Source: Punica granatum (taxonomy: Eukaryota; Streptophyta; Magnoliopsida; Myrtales; Lythraceae). From it: DNA of 64,000 bases. The notes beneath the pieces are model-generated. The model was not told the DNA's origin, did no database searches, and saw nothing but the letters and a program-made list of their open reading frames with translations. The stretch spans positions 22,114,199 to 22,178,198 of the forward strand of contig NC_045127.1 of the NCBI RefSeq assembly GCF_007655135.1, given 5' to 3'. This document shows positions 11,642 through 22,173 of the stretch, one piece after another. The position numbers were made by a program, and so were the translations under genes. Numbering within the stretch: the first letter of the stretch is position 1; each line of letters starts with the position of its first letter.

Positions 11642-11827
11642 CTCCTATCAATGTGGGTTGATTTAAGTGGTTCAACACTTATTCCGCTTAAACAAGATCC
11701 CGGATTCGAGTCCTAGTGAATGCATAAAATCTACGCTAGGAGAGCTTTACACTTAGTGAACTGACTCAGTTCGACTGTATTAGTCAGATTCCAATTGAAC
11801 TTTTGAATATCAAGGTTCATACCAAAA
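11642..11827 (+). mobile_element. tRNA-derived SINE with 11-bp target-site duplication
   Basis: The element is flanked by perfect direct repeats AGAAATCAATA at 11631-11641 and 11828-11838. Near its 5' end it carries a box A-like stretch (GATTTAAGTGGTTCAAC, from about 11659), followed about 35 bp later by a box B-like stretch (GGATTCGAGTCC), as in RNA polymerase III promoters of tRNA-derived SINEs. It is about 186 bp long and ends in an A-rich tail (CCAAAA). It codes for nothing and would depend on LINE enzymes. The structure supports a genuine retroposition event; the family name is not assigned. Confidence 0.75.
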
Positions 11828-11838
11828 AGAAATCAATA

Positions 11839-13204
11839 GGCCTATATCTACTCATCATGTTCTCTCGCAGTGGGCATTGATTAGTCTTTTATTATAACGA
11901 AGTATTGCTCATGTCCTGCATGGATTTTTATAGTGTTTATTGTTCAAATTTATGTTAAAATATTTTTAAAAAAATTCTCTTGAAAGATTTTTTGTATAAT
12001 CATATTTTGAAATCTCTAATAATAAATTAAAAAAATTAAAATTATGAGAAAAATAAGATTAGTTCTTTCATAAAATGATTGTTGTGATGAATATTATGAA
12101 AAGAATACAACTACGTATTTCCAATTATCATGTCATTGTATACATTATTTTGATTTTTGATCGACATTATCATATTTTCATATCATACCAAATTATCTAC
12201 AGAAACATGAAAAAAGATTTGTTTATTTTCTTAAAACTATAAAAACCAAATAATTTATTTAAAATACTCTTTAATTATCGAATCATTTTATTTGAAGCAC
12301 ATTCTTGAAAATAAAACTAAAACAAATTAACTTTTTTTTTTGTAAAAAATAAGATTATTCACTTACACTAAAATATTTAATATGTAATAAATAATTCAAT
12401 TGTCCTTTACTATAGAGTTATATTATAGAGTATATATATAGTATATTATAGATATTGACCTTCAGTTCTCCTTATATATTATAAGATTCTATGCTTAGAC
12501 TAACTTTTTTATTTTTATTTTTTTGCTGGGTAATCCAGAGGAGTTTCTCTCCTTTTTTTCCTCCTTGGTTATATTAATCACTCCCAAATTATAATAGCAT
12601 TTCCAACCGAGTGCGAACCTATATACAACATCATCATCTGCAAGTCCATCTCTCATATATGATGTAGCCATTGCATGCTACCATGTGGAACATGGCTAAG
12701 ATGATAGAGAATATGGAACTTAACTAAGAGTTGAACCAGAAGGGTTGGCACTTCAACTCTTAAGAACTATTTGTTTACCATTAAAAAAAAAATTTCTAAA
12801 TAACTATTCACATCCTTCATGCATGCTTTTAAGTCCTCAACCGGGCTACTACTCTACATATCGGGTCAGGAAAAGGACAAACAGTGTGGAGTGCCATAAC
12901 ACGACTCTCCAACTCTAGCGGGTTAGGATCGTATTTGAATTTCAAAGTAGAACTCTAATGACTCGATGTCTTGTTGTCTACCTTTGAAACTATTAAAGCA
13001 GAAGTATCGAAAAGGGGCCATAAACTACCAAGTCGATAAAAAGGACAATATCTAGAGAGCAAGCAAACATTACCAAGTCGAAGGGTTCATAAAATGTACC
13101 ACCAACTTAACACAATTTTCCCAATGCAATGCCCAGAAGCAGCCGTTTGTACCATCCCTAACATAGAGATTTATAAATATGAAATACCAAGTCCTATGGG
13201 TCGT
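11839..13204. other. AT-rich intergenic DNA and PAC1 3' flank
   Basis: Between the SINE and the proteasome gene the DNA is strongly AT-rich (especially 11930-12530) with no sustained reading frame. A tRNA-like or SINE-like scrap may lie at 12849-12990. The last 150 bp or so are the probable 3'UTR of the - strand PAC1 gene. Confidence 0.5.
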
Positions 13205-13954
13205 TCAAGCTTCAGCAGGAGGCTGTGTCACTCCAAACTTCACCAGCAGCTTGTTCAGGGAGTCGGGCGAGCAGACCTGATACTTCACGCTCCCAGAAGG
13301 TGTCAGGAAGATCTCTGCCAGCTCGAGCTTGTCTGAGGTGAGGCTGGTGCTGTCCATGGTCTTGCTGAGCACCTTGAGCGCTAACTGCACGGCCTCCTCC
13401 CTTGAGATGTCGTCCTTGTAGTCCTGCTTCAGGATTGATTGGGCCGCCTGGTTGTTCGCGCCAATCGCAGCGGCTTTCCACCCCCCGTAGTTCCCGCTTG
13501 GGTCGCTCATGTAGAGCTGGAAGCCAAAGTTCTTGTCCCACCCTGCAAATAGGAATGAGACTCCAAAGGGGCGCAGACCACCGAACTGGGTATATCCCTG
13601 CTTGGTGTCGCAGAGGGATTGTACTAGCTGCTCTACAGGCATCGGCTCCTGATAGGCATAAGTGTAACGCTGGGCTTGGACACGGGCAGTGTTGATCAGA
13701 ATGTTAGCATCGGACATAATACCGGCCACAGCACATGCAACGTGATCATCGATCTTGTACATCTTCTCAGTGGAAGTTGAGGTCTGGAGGAGTTTGGAAG
13801 TGACCTTCTTCTCCCCGACAAGGATGACCCCATCCTTTGCGAGGATGCCAATCGCGCTGCCAGCATTCCCGATGGCCTCCATCGCATACTCAACCTGGTA
13901 GAGCCGACCTTCTGGGGAGAAGATCGTTGTGCGGCTATCGTATCGTCGAGACAT
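13205..13954 (-). CDS. PAC1: 20S proteasome subunit alpha type-4 (alpha3)
   Basis: A continuous frame of 249 codons encodes one of the seven alpha-ring subunits of the 20S proteasome, the core of the 26S protease that degrades ubiquitinated proteins in cytosol and nucleus. The alpha-subunit signature [20 protein letters not shown] lies at residues 4-23, followed by [14 protein letters not shown]. The alpha-type fold continues to [14 protein letters not shown] and FGVTQPP at the C-terminus. Length fits the usual ~250 residues. The frame is open 15 nt further upstream, but an AG acceptor (CTCGCAG) falls at 13960-13961, so MSRRYDS at 13954 is the start. The coding part has no intron; a long intron lies just upstream in the 5'UTR. 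The gene converges with the YebC/TACO1-like gene. Identification is firm. Confidence 0.97.
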   Translation of the reverse strand: MSRRYDSRTTIFSPEGRLYQVEYAMEAIGNAGSAIGILAKDGVILVGEKKVTSKLLQTSTSTEKMYKIDDHVACAVAGIMSDANILINTARVQAQRYTYAYQEPMPVEQLVQSLCDTKQGYTQFGGLRPFGVSFLFAGWDKNFGFQLYMSDPSGNYGGWKAAAIGANNQAAQSILKQDYKDDISREEAVQLALKVLSKTMDSTSLTSDKLELAEIFLTPSGSVKYQVCSPDSLNKLLVKFGVTQPPAEA

Positions 13955-13959
13955 TTTGA

Positions 13960-16178
13960 CTGCGAGCAAGAAAAAGCCAAGAAAAAGATTTAAAAAAAAG
14001 AAAATGCACTAGTAGTTGAAAGAGCAAGTGTAGGCACATTAAGAGGCTCACAACCAAAAGGACCAAGGCAATCGACCACATAAAATAGCAACCTTGTGAC
14101 TTGACCAAAACAATCCAATTGGACAGATATAACCATAGCAACGGCGAACTTCTAAATTAATTTATCTAGCCCAAGGAAACAGTTCTCTTGACAAGGGCAA
14201 CAACAGAACCTTCTTATCCAGGAAGAGTGAAATGACAACCAGAATAAATTGCTACAATCAGGTCCCCTGTAACTGTAAAATGAACCCCGGGCTATTCTAC
14301 AAATTTAAGAAATAACAAAACTGTGGCCTTCGGGTACCCTATCTATCATAAAACATTAGAAATAGATTGAAAGCATCTTCAAAACAAAATCTCACCGACG
14401 TGCTCAAGAAGTTTCTGCAACTACATTCTCAAGCACCGAGTTTAACATTATATTATAATGACATATATAACAGAGTGTTACGAAGCAGTGACTGTATTTG
14501 GCTAGCCTGTAATTTTCATGATACCGTGAACCCTACCCTATAAGGAATCGATCCCTGACTTTTGGACTCAAACCTACCCAAGTGCTAGATCCTAACCGTA
14601 TCTGAATCCCATATTATAGCACATGTTCTGACATTTTAGTTTTTGCCATGTGCATTTTTATTTTGGAATCATTTATTCAATCGGATTGGCTTTAAAAGAT
14701 GATCAAATAGACAGTTGCATAACTTCTATACTTTCAAAGCCTCCACGCATGAATGAACAATTTCCACTCGGTTGCATAGAATAACATATAATATTAAATG
14801 CCAAGACCATGAGGGAATGAGGGCAGAGGGGAGGGGAGGAAGGGTGATGAGAAGGCCACGGAGGGAAAGGAGGTGATGGGGCAGTGGTGGAGAGGGAGAT
14901 GGAAGGTGCAGCAAGGCCATGCAATTGGGTACAATGGAAGGACATTGGGTAACTAGGGTTGTTTTTCCCTTATAATTTCTTCCCAAACAATAAAAACAAG
15001 AAAATAAGGGATAATGGAGTTAGTAAATGTTTGAACGATACATATTTATATCGAAAAAAGACTACTTTACATACATAATATCTTCAGTATCAGGTCCACT
15101 TCTGGTTCTTATATAAAATTTTCAATATCAGTTCCAAGTCTAGTTTGTGTTACCCTCTATAATGGAAGTGGAAATAGAATCTATTTCAAGTCCTCAATTC
15201 ATTACCAAGATTGCAAAATTTGTACCAGATAAATATTGTACAGAAATAACACTTCAAAGTTTATTCTATGGCACTCAGGGTTCGAACAGCCAATTCCAGG
15301 AGGTAACACCATTAACTAGGTTCGATACTGAATGAAAAACTAAGCTAGGAACACATGATAAGATACTGTTTAAACACAAGAAGAAAGGACCAGGAGAGAA
15401 GTCACCGTGAGCAAATAATGCACCTATTCACTCGTCAAACATAAAGATTTGCAGAGTCAAAGCCATATGTCAAATTGTACATACGACTGAATAGACCATA
15501 AAATGCACCATCATAAAAAGAAAACTAATGACTTCTCGATAACCAATAGACTTCTAGCACCTTCGGATAAATCAATCACCAACTTTTCAGAGAACTGGAA
15601 TTGTTTGTCATAACATTTGTCAGCCAATAGTTAGAAGAGGGCAGGGTACCGTTACCACAGACAGGGAAAACACTAACCACCACGAAATACTTTCAAAAAG
15701 GGGAACAAGAACTCCAACGACAGCAATCAAAAGCCAACTAAGAAAAGGGCTAAAATTCAATACACAGTTAGGAATCAATTATAGAGTCGAGAAGATTCGC
15801 AAAGCCCCCCCCATGAACCATCCACAAAGCTACCGAATGAAAATTCAATCGAATTGAATGGAACGAATATCGATATCATCATTTCAAAACCATTATCCAA
15901 CGGAATAAGATAACAGGATGAATTCTCAGGAAGGAACATGAGCTTGTCTGACATGATAACAGCAAAGAGCAGTCCCAAATGACTACCATAAAGAGAGATT
16001 TGAACAGCATTCAGATATTTCATCAAATTGCGATTGAAGATTACATTGCCTAACTAACAGCAGTTCCACCCACGAAACTGAAACACAGTGGAAACTAATC
16101 AGGCAACAATGGCGGATCAAATAGTCTCAAATTAGGGCAAGAAGAGATACTGAACAAACCCTAATATGAAATGAGCAC
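13960..16178 (-). other. Long 5'UTR intron of PAC1
   Basis: On the - strand, AAAAGAGAG|GTGCTCA gives a donor at 16178-16177. CTTGCTCGCAG gives an acceptor at 13961-13960, six bases before the start codon. The intervening 2.2 kb has no conserved coding frame. It contains a purine-rich block (14815-14910) with a possible G-quadruplex on the strand opposite to the transcript. A leader intron of this kind is common in constitutive plant genes and can raise expression, which here is inference. Confidence 0.7.
14821..14844 (+). other. G-quadruplex-compatible motif in the PAC1 leader intron
   Basis: Four G-runs separated by short loops (GGG, GGGG, GGGG, GGG with loops of 4, 1 and 5 bases) meet the usual G3+ N1-7 pattern. 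It lies on the + strand, the template strand for PAC1. The call is sequence-based; folding is not demonstrated. Confidence 0.5.
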
Positions 16179-16380
16179 CTCTCTTTTCGCTTCCGCTGGG
16201 GCGAGGACTCGGCGACCGCAGAGGCTGAAGGGGGTCGCGGCGTCTGCAGAGAAGATATCTTCGAGAGAGGAAGAGGGAAGGAGTGGATCAGTTAGAGCTC
16301 GGGGATATTGAGCAGAGCAGCCGATGTAGCACAGCGGAGCAGCACAGAGGAGCTTCAGAGAGAAATATTTTTCCTTTTTT
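16179..16380 (-). other. Probable PAC1 5'UTR leader exon
   Basis: Upstream of the donor at 16178 the - strand is GC-richer and pyrimidine-rich (CCCTTCCTCTCTCGAAG, GCCGCGACCCCCTTCAGC), typical of plant leaders. The start near 16380 is a guess based on the T-run boundary. No ATG-initiated frame here reads through into PAC1 because the intron is removed. Confidence 0.55.
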
Positions 16381-16467
16381 TTTTTTTTGACTTGAAGAGG
16401 AAGGTAGAGCTCTTTTTTTTTTCCTTTCTGTGAAATAGGTATTATTTGATAATTCAATGGACTGTTT

Positions 16468-16515
16468 AGGCAGATAATTGGGCTGGGCCTGAGATAATTT
16501 GTGGTCGGCCCAGAA
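16468..16515 (-). promoter_or_regulatory. Site II (TGGGCY) cluster in the PAC1 promoter
   Basis: TGGGCT at 16479-16484, TGGGCC at 16484-16489 and its inverse GGCCCA at 16507-16512 sit about 100-130 bp above the presumed start. Site II elements bind TCP factors and are frequent in promoters of plant proteasome, ribosomal and mitochondrial genes. The motif match is seen; use in vivo is inferred. Confidence 0.5.
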
Positions 16516-18223
16516 GAAATTCTGTATGTGAGTTTTGGACCGATATTGGTTCGATTCCATTCAATCAGAAAAATCGGGGGAGCTCGATCGATATGGTACA
16601 CTTCTAAAACTCGCGGGGAGCATCGTCGTCGAGACTGACTTCAAACTACGATGAGAGTAACCCGGCTGTGTTGCACGGGTGGTAGGCCTGGACTGGACGT
16701 CAGGCCCATTACCTAGAAATAGTGTTGGGCTGGATGTCCATATAGAATTTTATAATATAGGCCCACTTGTATGGGTTCTCCATGCAATGGATCTCGATTC
16801 TGCTTAGGATAAAATTTTCCAAATTAACCAAAAAATAAAAATGAAACTAAACGAAATATCAGCACAAGGAAAAAGGAAAGTCCCTTTCGAAGATTTTTAG
16901 CATAGGATCCATTTCCGGATCCGTTTCCGCATAAGCAAACTATTAGCCTGCATTCATGCGGAGATGTAAATCACTACTAGGATGAGTGCGTATAGTGTGA
17001 TAATTCAATGAAAATGCAGTTATTCGGACACTTTTTATGGGTTTAGTCGTGCCTAGTTTATCAAGTTTGAAGTAGTTTTAATCGTTCACAGTTTATTTCT
17101 CGTTTATTTGCAATTCAGTTGGTTTTAGCAGTTTTGATATTAGTTATTCGGTTAGTTATCGAAAGAAAAAAGATAATTAGTTATTGGGTTGTTCTATTTA
17201 ATTTTCAGTTAGCTTAGTTTGTATCTTGTCTAAGATTTTGCGGTTTTGAATAAGTGAAACCCAAGGGAACTAGTGTAAAATGCATATGATCTAAAACCTG
17301 TGATTCAATACAGTGCACAATCTGGAGCTCAAATGAATAAGAGCTTACGTGTGCCGGATAGCTTGGATCTTCGTTAATCTTTTTGACGGAATTTAAATGG
17401 CGTGTTAGATCTAAGAGATAAATGGTCATTTATGGTAGGGCATGCTAAATTTTAAAAATGTGTTAGGTGGTGACAATAGAGAAAAATCAGTATTATGCAG
17501 TGCTATTTTGCCTTGTTATTACTGTTACTGTTATGCTACTACGCTTTAGTACATAAGATGTCCATAGGTCCAAAACAGATAAACGAGATGCACGTAGCAC
17601 GAGATGAGATAATAGAGAAAATAAGATCGGACACCGATATACGTGGTAAAAGCCCTCCCAACGAGAAAGGGAAAACGTCCACTGCACAGAGCCGGAGATT
17701 ACAGTCCTCAGAGATGCCTCTCGTCCTAGTCCCCGTTACAAATCCTATATCGAGAATAGTCTAACTCGATCTCTCAATTCTCTCCAACTTTCTCACTCTA
17801 ATACCCTAGAGTTATAGGGAAATTTCCCCGAGAGAACTCCAGAAAGATCCACCATCATTATTCCCGTGATACAAGACTCTCTCAACTGGCTCCCTCGAGG
17901 GGTTGAGGTTTCATAGCAATTGTGGCATATTTTACAAGCCATACAAAAACCTATTTTAACATCAAAAAATGAGATATCCTAAAGATATCGTAATGTCTCT
18001 TCAATAACATTTCTCCATTTGAATAGATTATGAGGTTATAAGAAATCCTGAAACATAGGAAACAATATTTCTCTTGATTTATTCCCCGTTTACGGGGTTT
18101 TCAAGATTGCAGTTTGAAAAATTAAAAGTTTCCTTAATAATCGGATGGAACTTATTGAAATACGTGATATACTTCAAGTTCAATGTATTAAATTCGGGGG
18201 ATTCCAAGGTGCAATCAATCAAA
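16516..18223. other. Intergenic DNA with a possible decayed LTR at about 17480-17960
   Basis: No gene is seen. The part at 17480-17960 has ATACGTGGTAAAAGCCCTCC followed by GAGAAAGGGAAAACGTCC, resembling the TACGTGG...CCCC leader pattern of Copia LTRs, and then a pyrimidine-rich transcript-like stretch. It may be a solo LTR remnant. Ends and TSD could not be fixed. An incomplete hairpin CCCGGCTGTGTTGCACGGG is at about 16661-16679. Confidence 0.35.
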
Positions 18224-18231
18224 ATGGTTAC

Positions 18232-18731
18232 TAGAGGTGTAAATGAGCCGAGCCGAGCCGAGCCTGAATATACTAGGCTCGAGCTCAGCTCATTTATTAG
18301 TTCGCGAGTTCAAGGCCGACCTCGCGCGAGCCTACCTTTTAGAGCTTGGATTCAGCTTGTTGTATTTATCGAAGGTTTGGCTCGGCTCATATAGGCTCGC
18401 TGCGCCAGCAGAGCTCGACTTGTGTAAGGCTCGTGAGCTTGAGCTCGCCTTGGCTTGCATGGGGCATGGGCTTGGATTGGACTACCGTAATAACTCATAA
18501 TACACACACACACACACACACATATATAAAGCTCGTTTAGGTCCGGGAGTTTCACGAGCCGAATATCATTGAGCTTGTCTCGGCTCTTTTAACTTGCGAG
18601 CTTGAGCCGAGCCGAGCTCGAACTTTATAAGAGTTAGTGGGGCTCGAGCTTTATAAGAGCGAGACAAATTCAATTTTTCATCAAGCCGAGCCCGAATAGT
18701 TCGCGATTGTCTCAACTCGTTTACAACCCTA
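18232..18731. mobile_element. hAT-like non-autonomous element (GAGCCGAG type)
   Basis: The ends are inverted: TAGAGGTGTAAATGAGCCGA at 18232 and, read from the other strand, TAGGGTTGTAAACGAGTTGA from 18731. The 8 bp outside match at 6 of 8 positions (ATGGTTAC and ATGTTTGC), as expected for an aged hAT target duplication. The interior is rich in GAGCTCG/GCCGAG words and encodes no transposase. Length is 500 bp. Confidence 0.7.
18502..18522. repeat. (AC)n microsatellite inside the hAT-like element
   Basis: About ten AC units, followed directly by ATATATA. Confidence 0.8.
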
Positions 18732-18759
18732 ATGTTTGCACCATACAATCGAGAAAATT

Positions 18760-18985
18760 ACCAAAAAATTACGTAAAAAGTAGATATTTTTACTAAAAAG
18801 TTAAGTAAAACTCCTTGAAAATTATGTAAATGACTTTGAAATTTGTGTAACTTGCCTTAAAATTTACATAATTTACTTTGAAATAAGTGCAATTTACTTT
18901 ATTTGTTAGTAGTTTACTAAATATCTAAGTAATTTACTTTGACTTTAAAGTAATTTACTTTATTTGTATGGTGCAACCACTAAAT
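18760..18985. repeat. Degenerate array of the palindromic word AAGTAATTTACTTT
   Basis: Variants of AARTAAWTTACTTT recur every 20-30 bp between the hAT-like element and the CACTA element (for example AAGTAATTTACTTTGAC and AAGTAATTTACTTTATT). It is AT-rich, non-coding and palindromic in style. Confidence 0.6.
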
Positions 18986-19210
18986 TATCTATAAATGCCT
19001 TACAAAATGCATATTATTTGCTTTTATATGTCTAGAGTGCGTGTTTTTTCTATTGTGATCATGATTTTACTCATGTGGCTGCTTCTTTTAATTTTTTTTT
19101 ATTTATATCAATTGGTAAATTTGTTGATTATCTATTTTATGGAAAAAGATAAAAATTTGTTACGCTACGCATGAGGATCAACTAGTTTAATCTTATTCTG
19201 ATTCAGTAAA
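18986..19210. other. Short AT-rich gap
   Basis: Nothing recognisable. A CAACTAGT motif at about 19178 could be a Helitron-like CTRR end, but no convincing hairpin precedes it. Confidence 0.4.
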
Positions 19211-19213
19211 TTT

Positions 19214-22170
19214 CACTACTAGAAAAATGTCCTTTAGTAACCAAGCAGTTTGGTCGCTATTGAGCTAGATTTGGGTGTCAATAGTTTTAGCGACCCAAAA
19301 ATAACTGGTCGCTGCAACGCCGCACCAGGGTATAAGCGACGATTCTTTGTTTTGGTCGCTTAAGGTTGGCTTTTTAGAGACCAAATTTTATTGGTTACTA
19401 TCGACGACATTAAGCGACGAAAATCTTGGTCATGACATCACAACCAACCAGTCGCAAATGCTTTCATTTGCTGGCAAATTCTCATATTCTTGTACCATTA
19501 GCAACTAAACTAACGACCAATATTTAGTTCCTAATTCTATAACAATATTTACTAAACATTCACTATAAATAGAGTAATTTGTAACTGATATTCTTTAGTC
19601 GCTAAAAGCTCTAGGATTTGACGACCAATTGTTTGGTTGCAGATAACTGTTGTACCTATGCATGTCAACTTAAATTTTTGGTTGCCAATTATCCAACCCA
19701 AGACTTTTGTTGCAAAATAAAACCTTACAAAGAAACTGTATTGAGCTCTCAAAGATTCATCATAAAATTTCCAATATAAAAGCATCTCGATATTTCTAAG
19801 TGGAAGTTATAATACACTGTAGTAGTTCCATGTATCTTCACAAAAGAAAACTTGAGTTGCTATCGGTAACAAATATTCTCTACACTAATAATTGACTACT
19901 CTATATCATGATCTAATATCCCAAAACTACTATGAAAGTACACATACATAAAGCAAGAAGTCGATTTGCTGCAATGAATGGTGATACCATTAATAATTTC
20001 CTTGCTGTTATCTGCAACATAAAAACAAAAACCAAAAAATTATATGAACACAATAAGAATTTTCATAAGTTAAAACATGAATAAGTATGTAGAACTTATA
20101 TCTGAGCAGCAAAAGTGGATTTTCTTCCGTATACAATAACTGTTATTAGGCACCGAGAAACATAAATGAAACATATAGGCTCAATTGAGAGGGCCTCAGT
20201 ACTGAAATGTACAAAAGAAAAAATCAACTATGATCACAAAATTAGTAGTCTGACATAGAACTCATATTATGGAGCATAAGAAAGCATATACATGGCCTGT
20301 CTTGTTTACTTTAAAATGGATATTCGAAGACTCCACAATTTTCTTGAAAGAGCCGACTGGGGAAAATAAAAGTAGAACAATATGAATGTTCGTTAACCCT
20401 ATATGCATGTGAACAATTGATGCATTCATGACTCTATTGTTTATAAATGATACATGATGCCATATTATCAAAACTGCCATAGTAGGCTTCAAGATGTCCT
20501 AGATGAATTTAATGTAATTAATGTTCCAATGATATGAATTGTCATGTAAATATATAAATCAATATTATCTCCAGCTCAATAAAAGTGTTTCTTTCTTGCC
20601 CAATATTATCTCCAACTCAATACAATTCAATACAAGTCATTATAAGGAGCTGAGTTGAAATGCAAATCTAATACCAACAAAATTAATTGACGAAAGAATC
20701 ATCAGAAGAAAGCCATGCACAACTTGGAAAGTGAACTTTCAACCAATCTTGACAGAGAGATGGCTTCACGAGGATTGAAGAATGGCATGCATTTTGTTTT
20801 CATGGAACTCGAGTAAAGATGGATAAATTGGGTTACAAGAACGAACGAAAAGAGAGCAGTGCAAGAGCTTGTAAGTTTACCTGAAATTTTTAATCTCTTG
20901 TGAAGTCAGAGGTCCCATTTTGTAGTGGATCCTCTACCTTGCAAATAAATAGTATTTGAAGGAGAGTTTATTAGATAAAGCCCTGAAAAAAACATATACC
21001 TTCCCTACACCAGATCTTGTCGCTGCAGAAGTAGTTCAAGAATCAAGTTAAGTAAACCATTACTGGTGGTGAACAACCTCCATGACAAGAGTAAAGGACT
21101 ATCTACAAATGCTGAACTCAAAGTACTGAAAGGACTGAATCCAAAATGATATCTCATATACCTGCCTTTCAATTGGGTTCCAGATTGTTATTCTTCTCCA
21201 TTGTTTCTTCCATCTCGCCATCTGTAGTTATGCAACCACCTAGCTTTCATCTCCATCCGTTCTGATCTAATAATGGAACCCCCCACTTAACCCAGGAATA
21301 AAACATTCATGAGAACCAAGCATTTTAAAGCATTTGTAGTAGAAAAAAAGATCTCATAGAAGAAACAAAGTTACCAATCCCTTTAGAGGATAGGGTATAT
21401 TCATGCAATTATAATTAATGCTTGGGGCACTGCCATTACTTTTGATGCGAAACTAGCTACACACTTCTCTTACTCGCCAAATCAGGGCATAAAAACCACA
21501 ATAATCACAATCAATTGAACCAAAATAATCTCAATAAATTGAACCAATAATCTTAGTCAAACATCATCTTAGCAAATTCTAACTATTCCTAAACTTAATC
21601 TAGATATGCTCGTCAACTATATAATCATCAATAACGACTAAACTACTACCAAAGATGAACTTGGAAATAAAAGAACAAGTAGGTTATACCGATTGTCGTT
21701 GTCTCCTGTCCCCCTCCTCCTTTTTCAACCCCGACATGAAACCCTTAATTATAACCTTGATTGAGAGGCTCAATGATTCAAGAAGTCGTGGAGATCGGAG
21801 AGAAAGTTTGAGAACAGCAGAGGAGCTATCCTCAGCTTCTAGAATATTAATTAAGGTTTCTTCAAAAGAAATAAAATACGCCAAGACTTTTCGCGACCAA
21901 ACCATTGGTCGCTAAAAGATCTATATCTTTACCGACCAAACAGTTGGTTGCTAAGCTAATTATTCATTAGTGACTAATTGGACAAATAGTCACAATATAT
22001 AGTTGGCGCATGGTCGCACCATATTTTTAGCGACTAAGAATTCGTTTGATCGCAAAAGATATTAAAAATTGCAGCTGTGATTGATTTGGTCGGTAAATCG
22101 CAACTAATTGTAATCAATTTATGGCTGGTCGCTAATATTTTGTTGGCTAAACCTCTTTTTTCTTGTAGTG
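19214..22170. mobile_element. Non-autonomous CACTA (En/Spm) transposon
   Basis: The left end is CACTACTAGAAAAATG at 19214 and the right end TTTTTTCTTGTAGTG at 22170, the inverted CACTA termini. The 3-bp TSD TTT is present on both sides (19211-19213 and 22171-22173). Both subterminal regions (about 19240-19640 and 21880-22140) are packed with TGGTCGCT, AGCGAC and GACCAA words in both orientations, as expected of TNPA-type binding sites. The 2957-bp element has no frame over 100 codons and no transposase motif, so it needs enzymes from elsewhere. The interior could include captured host fragments; none was recognised. Confidence 0.87.
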
Positions 22171-22173
22171 TTT

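Noticed and set aside
16161..16601. 146-codon - strand frame over the PAC1 leader
   Set aside because: It reads through a pyrimidine-rich leader and promoter and through the splice donor at 16178; no conserved protein features.
16661..19183. Possible Helitron: CCCGGCTGTGTTGCACGGG hairpin and a distant CAACTAGT
   Set aside because: Hairpin and CTRR end are 2.5 kb apart and in the wrong relation; no 5' TC end. Several other elements lie between.
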